This document shows positions 1-8,840 of a stretch of 64,000 nt of DNA, piece after piece. The position numbers were made by a program, and so were the translations under genes. The number at the start of each line of letters is the position of its first letter. Positions within the stretch are counted from its first letter, which is position 1. The notes under the pieces are model-generated. The model was given only the letters and a program-made list of their open reading frames with translations. It was not told the DNA's origin and did not search any database. The stretch lies in NCBI GenBank assembly GCA_963676345.2, contig CAXXTS010000005.1, forward strand, positions 857,999 to 921,998, written 5' to 3'. This DNA comes from G963665925 sp963676345 (lineage in GTDB: Bacteria; Bacillota; Clostridia; Peptostreptococcales; Acidaminobacteraceae).

Positions 1-45
1 AATGTGCAAGAGACTTTAAACCAAAATAACATGTATTTATAGTAC

Positions 46-116
46 GTTAAAATACAAATAGGACGGTGAATTGTATTCTCTCAAGAGATAAGAACAGTTC
101 GACGTCCTATTTTAAT
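46..116. repeat. Long imperfect inverted repeat at left edge of window
   Basis: Arms 56-65 and 103-112 pair perfectly over 10 bp. Inner arms 68-74 and 94-100 pair with one wobble, and TCTC 79-82 faces GAGA 85-88. The pairing can extend outward with a bulge on the left arm. It could end an upstream transcript outside the window or be a structured leader. There is no long U-tract, so a simple terminator is not certain. Confidence 0.45.
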
Positions 117-192
117 GTCGAAAATGATAATGTCTTACAATTGAGTTTGCAAGTTGTTGTGAAATTGAGTTAGATATTTAAATTTCAAATGC

Positions 193-198
193 TATAAT
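193..198 (+). promoter_or_regulatory. Candidate -10 element for the sensor kinase operon
   Basis: A perfect TATAAT lies about 36 bp before the kinase start. The matching -35 region (TTAGAT at 170-175, 17-bp spacer) is a weak match. Only the -10 element is convincing. Confidence 0.4.
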
Positions 199-233
199 AA
201 GAGAGTATATATTAATTCGAAAAACAAGGTTGG

Positions 234-1949
234 GTGAGCCAAATGGGTACCAATATGATTTTGGAAATGGGTAATAAATTTGCAATGCTTTTTGTATTTG
301 CTTATGTAATAACAAGGATTAAAGGCTTTAGGCGCATACTCGGAAGGCCAGCATTAACCTTAACGGATAAATTAATGTTGTCTATCATATTTGGTATTTT
401 CGGTGTTATTGGCACCTATTTTAGTGTTGAGTTTTATGACGCACTGCTTAATACAAGAATAATAGGCGTTGCGGCGGGCGGTTTGCTGGGAGGGCCCGTT
501 GTTGGGCTGCTTTCTGGTGTGATTGCGGGTATTCATAGGGGGCTCATGCCTGCAGGTACGGTGACTCAGTTTGCCTGTGCGTTGTCTCCGCCACTTGAGG
601 GACTTATGGCAGGTTTTGTTGGAATCTGGATAAGAGACAAGGACAATAAGTGGATTTACGCAGCTTTAACGGGTGTTGTTGGTGAACTGATGCGTAAAGT
701 GTCAGTGCTCATATTTGTAAAGCCTTTCTCACTTGCCCTTCATACAGTACGCTATATTACACTACCGATGGTTTTAATCAATGGAATTGGTTTAGCCCTT
801 CTATTTATGATTATGGAAAACCTACTCCGCGATGAGGAACTGGAAATAGCGCGTACTGCTGAACTGGCCCTTGATATAGCAGACCGGGCAGTCGTGTATC
901 TGAAAAATGGTATTCACAGCTTAGAAATACAAAAAATCGCGGATTTGATTTACGAAATGAGTGAGTATACAGCCGTTACAATTACAGATCAAAAACGAAT
1001 TTTGGCACATGTTGGAGCTGATACCAAGCGACATAAGGTTGGAAACCCCATATTGACTCGGCTGACTGAAGATATTTTGAGTACAGGGGAAATGCGCCTT
1101 TATAGGTCTTGCCCAGAACCAACATGCAGTGAGCGGACGCGGTGCCCACTGAAGTCTGTCATTATTTTTCCTCTAATAGAAGAAGGACAAGTCATTGGAA
1201 CGGTTAAAATGTATAAAGGCTATCATCAGGACATGACAAAAATAGATGAAAAGTTTGGCGAAGGCTTAGCAAAGCTTTTTGAGACTATGTTGACCATGAA
1301 CAAACTGCAGAAACTGTCTGAACACGTAAGAGAAGCAGAGTTAAAGGCCCTCCAGGCACAAATTAACCCGCATTTCTTATTCAACTCCTTGACCGTAATA
1401 TCTTCCTTGTGCAGAACCGATCCCCCAAGAGCACGAGACCTTGTCTACCATTTGAGTACTTATTTCAGGCAGAACTTAAATGGCACAAGAGACATGGTTA
1501 GTGTGAACACAGAAATTAATCATGTAAAGGCATATGTGGAAATTGAAAGAGCAAGACTTGGGAGTAAGCTGGACGTTCAGTATGATATTGATGAGGGTAC
1601 AACCTTAGAACTCCCGCCACTGCTCTTGCAGCCTATTGTGGAAAACGCTATAAAGCACGGTGTATATCCGAAAAGCAGCACAGGGCATGTGCGCATTCAA
1701 GTTAAGAATGAGCCAGAGGGCACCTATATATCTATCTCAGATGACGGTGTTGGCATGAATGATGAAACAACAAGACGCATTCAGGAAAAGTCAAACACGG
1801 GATCGATTGGCTTAAGCAATGTCATGCAGCGTCTCAAAGGACATTTCGGTGAGCGGTGCAGTTTTGAAATTATCAGTACGCTCAATGTTGGGACTGAAAT
1901 TAAAATCTATATTAAAAATAGGGCAGAAGTACAAGGTGGGGTAGCATAA
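234..1949 (+). CDS. LytS-type membrane sensor histidine kinase
   Basis: This is a sensor kinase expected to phosphorylate the regulator encoded next to it. The first ~200 residues form the hydrophobic 5TM-5TMR_LYT module, recognisable from the glycine-rich GVAAGGLLGG region. A GAF-like segment follows (about 230-350) with several closely spaced cysteines (CPEPTCSERTRC). The phospho-acceptor region (INPHFLFNS, about residue 380) and the HATPase motifs (VENAIKHG, DDGVGM) are intact. The gene overlaps the regulator gene by one base. The GTG at 234 is used here; an in-frame ATG at 243 with GGTGAG upstream is an alternative. Members of this family sense pyruvate, dicarboxylates or wall state. The neighbouring TRAP genes favour a nutrient signal, which is inference. 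Confidence 0.9.
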   Translation: MSQMGTNMILEMGNKFAMLFVFAYVITRIKGFRRILGRPALTLTDKLMLSIIFGIFGVIGTYFSVEFYDALLNTRIIGVAAGGLLGGPVVGLLSGVIAGIHRGLMPAGTVTQFACALSPPLEGLMAGFVGIWIRDKDNKWIYAALTGVVGELMRKVSVLIFVKPFSLALHTVRYITLPMVLINGIGLALLFMIMENLLRDEELEIARTAELALDIADRAVVYLKNGIHSLEIQKIADLIYEMSEYTAVTITDQKRILAHVGADTKRHKVGNPILTRLTEDILSTGEMRLYRSCPEPTCSERTRCPLKSVIIFPLIEEGQVIGTVKMYKGYHQDMTKIDEKFGEGLAKLFETMLTMNKLQKLSEHVREAELKALQAQINPHFLFNSLTVISSLCRTDPPRARDLVYHLSTYFRQNLNGTRDMVSVNTEINHVKAYVEIERARLGSKLDVQYDIDEGTTLELPPLLLQPIVENAIKHGVYPKSSTGHVRIQVKNEPEGTYISISDDGVGMNDETTRRIQEKSNTGSIGLSNVMQRLKGHFGERCSFEIISTLNVGTEIKIYIKNRAEVQGGVA

Positions 1950-2674
1950 TGAAAGTGATAATAGTTGATGACGAACCATTTATTAGAGACGAACTCAAAT
2001 TCTTTTTAAGTAAGCATGATGATGTAGAAATAATCGGTGAAACAGGGCATGGAGATGAAGCCATTGAGATGGTGAAAAATTTAAGACCAGATGCCATTTT
2101 TCTAGACATTGAACTGCAGTATACAAATGGCATATCCATTGCGAGACGCTTAAATGAACTGGAAACTCCGCCGTCTATTGTCTTTGCAACAGCCTATGAC
2201 AAGTATGCTGTGCTGGGGTATGAGATTGATGTAGTAGACTATATACTCAAGCCTTTTTCAGAAGCACGCATTTCAAAAACCCTGTCTAAGTTACGAGACA
2301 ATTCAAAGGCTGTTTCAGCAAGTGGTGTAGCCCCTATGGACAGATTGGGTAAAATATGTGTTTCAAAAGATGACAAGCTTTATATTAAATCTATTGACGA
2401 TATTATATTTTTCGAAGCAAAAAATAAGACTGTCAAAGTCGTATGTGAACAGGATGAGTACACGTGTCAGTACACCCTGAAAGAACTTGAAGAATGGCTT
2501 CCCAAAGAAGGTTTTGTGCGGGTTCACAAATCTTTCATTGTCAATTTGAATCATGTTGAAGAAATTGTACCCTGGTTTAATTATACAATAAGACTGACTA
2601 TGCGTGGTCGTGATGATGAAGTAATTGTAAACAGGTCATACGTCAAGGCCTTTAAATCCCTGCTGAATATTTAG
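1949..2674 (+). CDS. LytTR-family response regulator
   Basis: A two-domain regulator. An N-terminal receiver domain (about 1-120) has acidic residues DDEP near position 8 and a phospho-acceptor Asp in FLDIEL at about 54. A C-terminal LytTR DNA-binding domain (about 138-241) carries the typical YIKSIDDIIFFEA and VRVHKSFIVNL motifs. LytTR proteins bind short direct repeats about two helical turns apart and activate adjacent promoters. The start overlaps the kinase stop (TAATG), so the two are translationally coupled. The next gene set is a TRAP transporter with a direct repeat in its upstream region, which makes that operon the likely target. Ligand and target are inferred from context. Confidence 0.93.
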   Translation: MKVIIVDDEPFIRDELKFFLSKHDDVEIIGETGHGDEAIEMVKNLRPDAIFLDIELQYTNGISIARRLNELETPPSIVFATAYDKYAVLGYEIDVVDYILKPFSEARISKTLSKLRDNSKAVSASGVAPMDRLGKICVSKDDKLYIKSIDDIIFFEAKNKTVKVVCEQDEYTCQYTLKELEEWLPKEGFVRVHKSFIVNLNHVEEIVPWFNYTIRLTMRGRDDEVIVNRSYVKAFKSLLNI

Positions 2675-2729
2675 CAGGTGTCGAATCATCAAGTGTCTTT
2701 ATTTGTCCAAACTGAATTATAAGCATGCT

Positions 2730-2770
2730 CAACCGGTCGTATTTTGAAAATACAACCGGTTGTTTTTTTG
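2730..2770 (+). terminator. Rho-independent terminator after the LytTR regulator
   Basis: Outer arms 2730-2737 and 2755-2762 pair perfectly, and an inner AT-rich stem (2739-2745 with 2747-2753) extends the hairpin. A T-run follows from 2763. It separates the regulator operon from the TRAP operon. Confidence 0.88.
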
Positions 2771-2819
2771 AATATTCAAGAGTTTGTAAATGGACGACTA
2801 GAGTTTATGTATCATTTTT

Positions 2820-2850
2820 ATGCAACTTATTCTAATAATGATGCAACTTA
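2820..2850 (+). promoter_or_regulatory. Direct repeat, candidate LytTR operator
   Basis: The 10-mer ATGCAACTTA occurs at 2820-2829 and again, identical, at 2841-2850, a 21-bp offset or two helical turns. It lies just upstream of the promoter of the TRAP operon. Spacing and position are typical of LytTR operators. The half-site does not match the AgrA-type consensus closely, so assignment rests on spacing and on the regulator gene next door. Confidence 0.55.
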
Positions 2851-2859
2851 CGCCGAAAA

Positions 2860-2888
2860 CATTTTCAGAAAATTCGTCTTCTTATAAA
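2860..2888 (+). promoter_or_regulatory. Candidate promoter of the TRAP operon
   Basis: TATAAA at 2883-2888 is a plausible -10. The region 17 bp upstream (2860-2865) is a poor -35, which fits a promoter needing an activator bound just upstream at 2820-2850. Confidence 0.5.
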
Positions 2889-2935
2889 GTGTAGCTGTAA
2901 GGAAAACGATTTTAAAACTTAACAGGGGGAAGATC

Positions 2936-3925
2936 ATGAAAAAATTTGCAGCTTTTTTACTATCAGTCGTATTGGCTTCAGCGACACTTGTGGGATGTAC
3001 GCCAGCAGGTGGTGGCGGTAGTTCAACTGAAGAAAGTTCTTCAGGCGGACAAAACTATGTAACAGTAGCTACAGGGGGTAGCTCAGGTGCATATTATGCA
3101 CTTGGTGGTACAGTAGCTAACCTATTAAACGAAAACATTGAGAACATGAATGCTTCTGTTCAGTCTACGGGTGCTTCTGCAGTAAACTCAACATTAATTA
3201 GTCAAGGCAAAGCAGAACTTGCTTTTGCTATGAACGATGTTGTGAACTACGCTTACACAGGCACTGAAACATTCTCTGACAAAGAGCCAATGGACAATAT
3301 TAGAGGCGTAGCTGCCCTATATCCAAACTATGTGCAGCTTATCACGCTTCAAGACAAGGGCATTGAAGAAGTTAGCGACCTCAGTGGCAAACGTGTTGGT
3401 GTAGGTGCGCCGGGTAGTGGTACTGAAGTTAACGCTAGACAAATCCTTGCATCACATGGATTGACTTACGATGATGTAGACGAGGACTTCCTGTCTTATG
3501 CTGAAGCGGTAGAACAGCTTAAGAACGGTGCAGTTGATGCAGCCTTTTTAACATCGGGTATTCCAAATTCAGCAATTATGGATCTTGCAACAACTAAAGA
3601 TGTAAAAATTGTTCCAATTAGAGCAGGCGCTGTTGAAGAACTTGCTTCAGAGTTCCCATTCTACACTTCGGAAATGATTCCGGCAGGCACATATGATAAT
3701 GAAGAAGATGTTGAAACTGCTGCAGTTACAACACTTCTAGTTACAAGTGCAGATGTAAGTGAAGAGCAAGTGTATGAAATGACAAAGACAATCTTTGAAA
3801 ATTTGGATGCACTAGGTCAAACGCATTCATCTGGTAAGAAAATTTCACTTGATAAAGTGCGTGTAGGTATGCCGATTCCACTTCATGACGGTGCTGAAAA
3901 ATACTTTGCAGAGCAGGGTAAATAG
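2936..3925 (+). CDS. TAXI-family TRAP transporter solute-binding lipoprotein
   Basis: This is the extracytoplasmic substrate receptor of a TRAP transporter. A signal peptide ends in the lipobox LVGC with lipidated Cys21, followed by a Gly/Ser-rich linker. The mature protein has TAXI-family features: VTVATGGSSGAYYALGG near residue 46, then DLSGKRVGVGAPGSGTE and the Ala-rich substrate lobe. A strong ribosome binding site (AGGGGGA) precedes the ATG. The fused permease gene lies 100 bp downstream. TAXI receptors bind organic acids such as glutamate or 2-oxoglutarate in characterised cases; the ligand here is unknown. Confidence 0.93.
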   Translation: MKKFAAFLLSVVLASATLVGCTPAGGGGSSTEESSSGGQNYVTVATGGSSGAYYALGGTVANLLNENIENMNASVQSTGASAVNSTLISQGKAELAFAMNDVVNYAYTGTETFSDKEPMDNIRGVAALYPNYVQLITLQDKGIEEVSDLSGKRVGVGAPGSGTEVNARQILASHGLTYDDVDEDFLSYAEAVEQLKNGAVDAAFLTSGIPNSAIMDLATTKDVKIVPIRAGAVEELASEFPFYTSEMIPAGTYDNEEDVETAAVTTLLVTSADVSEEQVYEMTKTIFENLDALGQTHSSGKKISLDKVRVGMPIPLHDGAEKYFAEQGK

Positions 3926-3947
3926 ACCAGCATTAGGCAATAAAGTA

Positions 3948-3980
3948 GGGGATTTTCATACGATGGAAATCTCCTGTTTT
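3948..3980 (+). promoter_or_regulatory. Intercistronic hairpin between receptor and permease
   Basis: Arms 3948-3957 and 3965-3974 pair over 10 positions with two G-U wobbles around a 7-nt loop, followed by TGTTTT. It could act as a partial terminator or a 3'-end stabiliser that makes receptor mRNA more abundant than permease mRNA. That role is inferred. Confidence 0.55.
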
Positions 3981-4025
3981 ACTTAATGTGACATCCTAGT
4001 CACATATATTTGTAAGGAGATCGAT

Positions 4026-5984
4026 ATGGAAAAAATGAAAAAAAATGAAGCTGAAAAAATTGATCAAGCTGAATTACTAGAACAGTTTGATGTTGAATCC
4101 AGATTTAGAAGACTGCCAAGAAATACAGGTCCAGGCATGTTGGTATTTATAGTTTGTGTAGGACTGGCACTTTTTCACCTGTATACAGCATGGACGGGAC
4201 CACTTGTCACACTGATGCACAGAGCGGTACATACTACTATTGTTATGGCACTTATATTTATTCTTTATCCGCTCTCAAAAAAATCAGATAAGACAAAACC
4301 AAGTATACTGGACTATGTATTCGCAGCGCTTTCTATTGTGACAGGCGGATACATCGTTATGAATTACTCTGAGTTGGTTACGCGTGCGGGTATGCCAACA
4401 CAAACAGATATAATTATGGGCTTTATCATCGTGGCGCTTGTTCTTGAAGCGGGTAGACGTATTGCGGGTAAAGAAATAGCAATACTGGCCATCATTTTTA
4501 TGGCTTACGCTTACTTTGGCCCCTTACTCCCAGGGTTTATGTCTCACAGAGGGTATTCCTTGCCTGATATTGCAGAGTACATGTACTTAACTACAGAAGG
4601 TGTTTTTGGTATTGCAATTGGCGTATCATCGACTTACATCTTTCTCTTTGTACTCTTTGGCGCCTTTCTTGGAAAGTCGGGCATGGGTCAGTTTTTCAAT
4701 GACCTGGCAATGGCTATAGCAGGAAGTGGTAAAGGTGGCCCTGCGAAGGTTGCGGTTGTTTCAAGCGGACTGCTTGGTTCAATCAATGGTAGTGCTGTAG
4801 CAAATGTAGTTACAACAGGTGCATTTACAATACCGTTAATGAAAAAAATTGGCTATGAGCCTGAGTTTGCAGGCGCTGTTGAAGCAACGGCCTCGTGTGG
4901 TGGTCAGATTCTTCCTCCTGTAATGGGTGCAACGGCATTTATTATGGCTGAGTATCTAGGACTGCCTTATATAAAAATTGCTGCAGTCGCAGTTGTACCG
5001 GCACTTTTATACTATTTGGGTGTTATTACGATCATTCATCTTCGTGCTTCTAAAAAAGGTCTAGTCGGTCTTCCAAAGCATGAGTTACCTAAAATAAGTA
5101 AAGTTATGAAGGAACGCGGACATCTGCTCATTCCTTTAATCGGACTGCTATATCTACTCCTTAAAGGATTCACACCAATATACGCTGCATTTTACTCAAT
5201 TTTGCTTACAATAGGTGCGAGTTCTATACGTAAAGAAACTAGAATGAGCTTCAATGACATTATTGATGCACTTGAAGAAGGCACGCGTACAGCTCTTGGT
5301 GTAGCAATGGCCTGTGCGACAGTTGGTCTAATTATTGGTGTTGCAACGCTCACTGGATTTGGTCTTAAACTTGCTGGTGCAATTTTATTCCTCGGTAAGG
5401 GCAATTTGTTCGCTACGCTTGTTCTTACAATGATTGCATGTATCGTTCTAGGTATGGGTCTGCCATCTATACCTGCGTACATTATCACGGCAACTATGGC
5501 GGCGCCAGCGCTTGCTGAAATGGGTATCCCACCGCTTGTATCACATATGTTTGTATTCTACTTCGGCATGCTTGCCAATTTAACGCCACCGGTGGCGTTG
5601 GCGGCCTTTGCAGGGGCCGGAATAGCAGGTGGAAATACGACAAAAACAGGTATACAAGCTGTAAAGATAGCCTTGGCAGGTTTTGTTGTTCCATATATAT
5701 TCGCATTCAACAATTCATTGCTCTTAATCGATACAACATTTGCTGAAGCTTCAGTGGTTATTGTAACGGCAGTTATTGGTGTATTTGCACTCGGTGTTGG
5801 TGTTGAAGGCTATTTATTTAGAGCAACCAATCCGGTTGTTAGACTTGCTTTCTTTATTTCAGCCTTGTGCTTAATTGTACCGGGTATTCAAACAGACATC
5901 ATTGGTATTGTGCTTTTCGGTGCGCTTTGCTTTATAGAGCAAAAGGGTGCAAAGAGTGAAAGTGCACAAACCGTTAATGTGTAA
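4026..5984 (+). CDS. TRAP transporter fused permease (DctQ-DctM type)
   Basis: A 652-residue integral membrane protein combining the small (DctQ-like) and large (DctM-like) TRAP subunits, as is usual for TAXI systems. The first ~130 residues hold the 4TM part. The rest is the 12TM ion-coupled permease with conserved GSINGSAVANVVTTGAFTIP (about 256-275) and ASCGGQILPPVMGATAF segments. The start has a good site, AAGGAG, 7 bp upstream. Together with the lipoprotein receptor it should drive secondary uptake of an organic acid coupled to Na+ or H+. Operon position after the LytS/LytTR pair suggests induction by its own substrate, which is inference. Confidence 0.95.
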   Translation: MEKMKKNEAEKIDQAELLEQFDVESRFRRLPRNTGPGMLVFIVCVGLALFHLYTAWTGPLVTLMHRAVHTTIVMALIFILYPLSKKSDKTKPSILDYVFAALSIVTGGYIVMNYSELVTRAGMPTQTDIIMGFIIVALVLEAGRRIAGKEIAILAIIFMAYAYFGPLLPGFMSHRGYSLPDIAEYMYLTTEGVFGIAIGVSSTYIFLFVLFGAFLGKSGMGQFFNDLAMAIAGSGKGGPAKVAVVSSGLLGSINGSAVANVVTTGAFTIPLMKKIGYEPEFAGAVEATASCGGQILPPVMGATAFIMAEYLGLPYIKIAAVAVVPALLYYLGVITIIHLRASKKGLVGLPKHELPKISKVMKERGHLLIPLIGLLYLLLKGFTPIYAAFYSILLTIGASSIRKETRMSFNDIIDALEEGTRTALGVAMACATVGLIIGVATLTGFGLKLAGAILFLGKGNLFATLVLTMIACIVLGMGLPSIPAYIITATMAAPALAEMGIPPLVSHMFVFYFGMLANLTPPVALAAFAGAGIAGGNTTKTGIQAVKIALAGFVVPYIFAFNNSLLLIDTTFAEASVVIVTAVIGVFALGVGVEGYLFRATNPVVRLAFFISALCLIVPGIQTDIIGIVLFGALCFIEQKGAKSESAQTVNV

Positions 5985-6005
5985 ACTTCTCCCCAATATG
6001 TAAAA

Positions 6006-6046
6006 GCAAGAACCGGCAGGTTTGTCCTGCTGGTTCTTGCTTTTTG
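6006..6046 (+). terminator. Strong terminator of the TRAP operon
   Basis: Fifteen-base arms at 6006-6020 and 6026-6040 pair with a single wobble around TTTGT, followed by TTTTT. An AAAA tract lies on the left flank, so it may also stop minus-strand transcripts arriving from the DUF1850 gene. Confidence 0.93.
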
Positions 6047-6127
6047 TAAATAGGATTATGTTTTAGTGCAAGCCATAGTTTCCAATGAATATGGAGGCCA
6101 TAATACTAGGTAAGTGCTCTGAACTGG

Positions 6128-6655
6128 TTATATGAGACTTAATAATATATCGAGGGTGGAACGTTTTTTTACTGTGAATTCTACCCCGTGGTCAATCGGA
6201 ATGGTTTTGTAAAGTTCATACGTTTTTCCATTTACGAAAAGTGTGTGTTGAGCTATGTCGGAAATACCATAAACAAGGTAAGGCATTTTTTGATTAATTT
6301 CTTTAAAAGCGATAAAACCATCTTTTGTTTCAACGCGCTTTCCAGCGCTGTCGGGAACCCCAGCGCCAAAGGCTTTGAAGCGCGTGCTGTCCAGTATGAT
6401 TTCATAGTGATCATCAATAACGAAAATTTCTTCCCAAGGTTCTAATTCGACAGAGTGTATCCAGCGCATAACAAAAGTATCGCCTTTGTCTATGGGAATA
6501 CGTTCATAAACAATGGGGGCATGCTGATCTTTCAGTTCGAGGTAATAAGACGATTTGAAAAGCAGCAACAAGATGAGTGAGATGAGCAGTATTGAACGTG
6601 TTAATTTACTTCTTGGTTGTATCATATAGGTGGCTCTTTTCTTTTGCATGTGCAT
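6128..6655 (-). CDS. DUF1850 domain protein, TRAP-associated
   Basis: A 175-residue protein with one N-terminal membrane segment (about 19-35) and an extracytoplasmic DUF1850 domain, recognised by the RWIHSVELEPWEE motif and the later VPDSAGKRVE stretch. DUF1850 genes typically accompany TAXI-type TRAP operons; their biochemical role is not established. Here the gene is on the opposite strand, convergent with the TRAP permease and 34 bp after another minus-strand gene. The start is uncertain: ATG at 6655, with alternatives at 6649 and 6625, none with a clear ribosome binding site. Confidence 0.8.
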   Translation of the reverse strand: MHMQKKRATYMIQPRSKLTRSILLISLILLLLFKSSYYLELKDQHAPIVYERIPIDKGDTFVMRWIHSVELEPWEEIFVIDDHYEIILDSTRFKAFGAGVPDSAGKRVETKDGFIAFKEINQKMPYLVYGISDIAQHTLFVNGKTYELYKTIPIDHGVEFTVKKRSTLDILLSLI

Positions 6656-6689
6656 ATACGATGTTAAAAATGGTTTCGATTAGTTTGTA

Positions 6690-7835
6690 TTACTTTGTTG
6701 AATGGGCCAGCAGGGTATAATATAACTCTTGAACACCCTTCCACCAATTTGGGTCTTCGGCGTATCGCCTATTTAGCCATTTAAATGGATTGAAGCCTGT
6801 AGGCCTTGTTTCCAGTATGCTGCGGATTGTGCCAGCAGCAACCTCGCAAGAATCGTGTAGCGTCGTATTATACTCGGTCCAACTCATGTATACATTAAAT
6901 GGATTATTCAGAATTTTAAGCGCGTAGGGATTGTCCCTTGGAACAAAACCCTGCTCTTGTCCAATAATTGCAAGTAGCAAAAGAGGGTGCACGTTGTATT
7001 CAAATGCGACTGAATCTATTACAGATAAGTATGAGTCATCAGTAAAGGCAGAGTTTCTTGAATGCAAATAGGTAATGACCTCTAGGTAATCTACACTATC
7101 ATATACAAGAAAATCCGGGAAGCCAGGTTGCTCCCTACTGTAGATTTTATGTACGATGGTGCTGAGTATCTTTTTTTCAGGCACTTCTTGTTGAAGAATG
7201 GTGCTAGCGTGAACAAAACTAATGCCTTCCAGCTGTGTTCTTGACCCTGTAAAGCTATGTATAAGTGTCATTACTGGAAGCATAATGACAAAAGCAAGCA
7301 GGATTAAAGCAAGACTATGATGTTTCTTTTGTACTATTTTTCTGAAAAGACTTGAAATCACATGAATAATATTAGTAAAATATACCGATAAAAGGCTACT
7401 GGAATTAGACGGGTGGGCATTTGCAGGCATGAAGGCACTTGCTTCAGGATCAATTGCTTTAATGATGCTCAGAAGCTGATCTTCATCGAGCGGGGTGTCT
7501 GTATAAGTATCAAACCACTTTGATAAATATGCACCTGATTCCTCTTGTAGAGCATTCGAATGAATGATGCCACATAAAATATCCTTTTGAGTAACATATA
7601 TGGCGTTTTGTTCTATTGAAAGACGGTAAATAGCCATGCGTATTTCCGTCATTTGAGTTTCGCTTAATCCGTTTAAATAAGCGTCCAGTTTATCGTTAAG
7701 ATACTGAGCTAAAAGCCTGGCCCTAAACTTCGGGTCTGAAGTCGGATGGTTTCGGCGGATTGAACGCTTCATTTCAAGGATGATTTCGTCATCTAAAATT
7801 ATATTGTGATCTAGGCATTGAAGGATATCGTGCAT
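6690..7835 (-). CDS. Membrane-anchored protein with lysozyme-like C-terminal domain
   Basis: I do not recognise the full-length family. Residues 1-165 look cytosolic and helical without a known motif. A single membrane segment lies at about 171-192. The C-terminal ~120 residues resemble lysozyme-fold murein hydrolases of the glucosaminidase or transglycosylase type: HPLLLLAIIGQEQGF carries a plausible catalytic Glu, followed by NNPFNVYMSW and, near the end, RRYAEDPNWWKGVQELY, similar to the RYATDPxY ending of glucosaminidases. If outward facing, it would act on peptidoglycan. The start has a strong site (AAGGGGGTT on the minus strand). It probably forms an operon with the DUF1850 gene 34 bp downstream. 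Confidence 0.6.
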   Translation of the reverse strand: MHDILQCLDHNIILDDEIILEMKRSIRRNHPTSDPKFRARLLAQYLNDKLDAYLNGLSETQMTEIRMAIYRLSIEQNAIYVTQKDILCGIIHSNALQEESGAYLSKWFDTYTDTPLDEDQLLSIIKAIDPEASAFMPANAHPSNSSSLLSVYFTNIIHVISSLFRKIVQKKHHSLALILLAFVIMLPVMTLIHSFTGSRTQLEGISFVHASTILQQEVPEKKILSTIVHKIYSREQPGFPDFLVYDSVDYLEVITYLHSRNSAFTDDSYLSVIDSVAFEYNVHPLLLLAIIGQEQGFVPRDNPYALKILNNPFNVYMSWTEYNTTLHDSCEVAAGTIRSILETRPTGFNPFKWLNRRYAEDPNWWKGVQELYYTLLAHSTK

Positions 7836-7976
7836 GAACTTAACCCCCTTGACAAACTTATGTATATCATATCAAAAAAACATAAGTATAATCCATAAAA
7901 ATCAATTTATTTCTACGGCGTAATGTGATAAAATAGGACTAACCTACTAGTGGTGGTCAGAAAAGATGTGATTATA

Positions 7977-8840
7977 ATGATAATTGACGCAAAGACAAAA
8001 GGCCTTGCTCTTCTAGGCCATCCTGTAGAACACTCGTTTTCACCAGCTATTCATAATGCAATCAGTGAATCGTTAAAACTAAACTATGTTTATACAGCAC
8101 ATGACGTTTATCCCAGTTTTGTTTCGGAGGCTGTCATAGGACTTCATGCATTGGGTTACAGAGGGTCAAATGTCACAGTGCCTCATAAAACGGAAGTCAT
8201 GCAGAGCTTGACGCAAATAACGGATGAAGCAAAGCTCATAGGTGCTGTTAACACAATTTTATTCGACAAGAAGGAACGAATAGGATATAATACTGATTGT
8301 TATGGATTTTCTAAAATGCTTGAAGACGAAGGTGTAAACCTCAGTGGTAAAAAAGTCTTAGTATTAGGCACAGGAGGTGCATCGCGCGCAGTACTTGTTG
8401 CGTGTATGCTAAACAGTGTAAGTACATCCTATGTATGTTCAAGGCATTTAGAGAAGTCAAAGACATATCTTGAGTCTTTTGCAAATGTAGACAATCGCTT
8501 TGCAAATTGGGAAAGTGTTTCCTATGACATGTTGCCAGACGTATGTCAAAGTGTCGACTTTGATATAGTGATCAATTGTACACCGCTTGGTATGCATCCA
8601 CACGAAGCGTATACACCTGTTGAACCAGAATTGTTTAATACCCCATGTGTATTAGTCGATTTAATTTACAACCCCAAACAGACATTGTTTCTAGAGCGTG
8701 GTCATGCACTGGGCATGCAGACTGTAAACGGTCTTGGTATGCTCATACATCAAGCGCTTGAAGCCTACAGAATTTGGACTGGCAAAACAGAAACACCCGA
8801 GTTTGCAAAAAAAGCTTTGCAATTGCAAGGCGTAATATAA
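7977..8840 (+). CDS. aroE: Shikimate dehydrogenase
   Basis: Reduces 3-dehydroshikimate to shikimate with NADPH, the fourth step of the shikimate pathway. The N-terminal substrate domain has GHPVEHSFSPAIHN and NVTVPHKTEV with the catalytic Lys. The NTDCYGF motif supplies the catalytic Asp. A Rossmann nucleotide-binding loop GTGGASRAVL follows. I use the ATG at 7977 because family members begin MIxAxTKxxxLxGHP. The reading frame is open back to a GTG at 7950, but no convincing ribosome binding site favours it. aroK and aroQ lie beyond the pilus operon, about 14 kb downstream. Confidence 0.93.
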   Translation: MIIDAKTKGLALLGHPVEHSFSPAIHNAISESLKLNYVYTAHDVYPSFVSEAVIGLHALGYRGSNVTVPHKTEVMQSLTQITDEAKLIGAVNTILFDKKERIGYNTDCYGFSKMLEDEGVNLSGKKVLVLGTGGASRAVLVACMLNSVSTSYVCSRHLEKSKTYLESFANVDNRFANWESVSYDMLPDVCQSVDFDIVINCTPLGMHPHEAYTPVEPELFNTPCVLVDLIYNPKQTLFLERGHALGMQTVNGLGMLIHQALEAYRIWTGKTETPEFAKKALQLQGVI

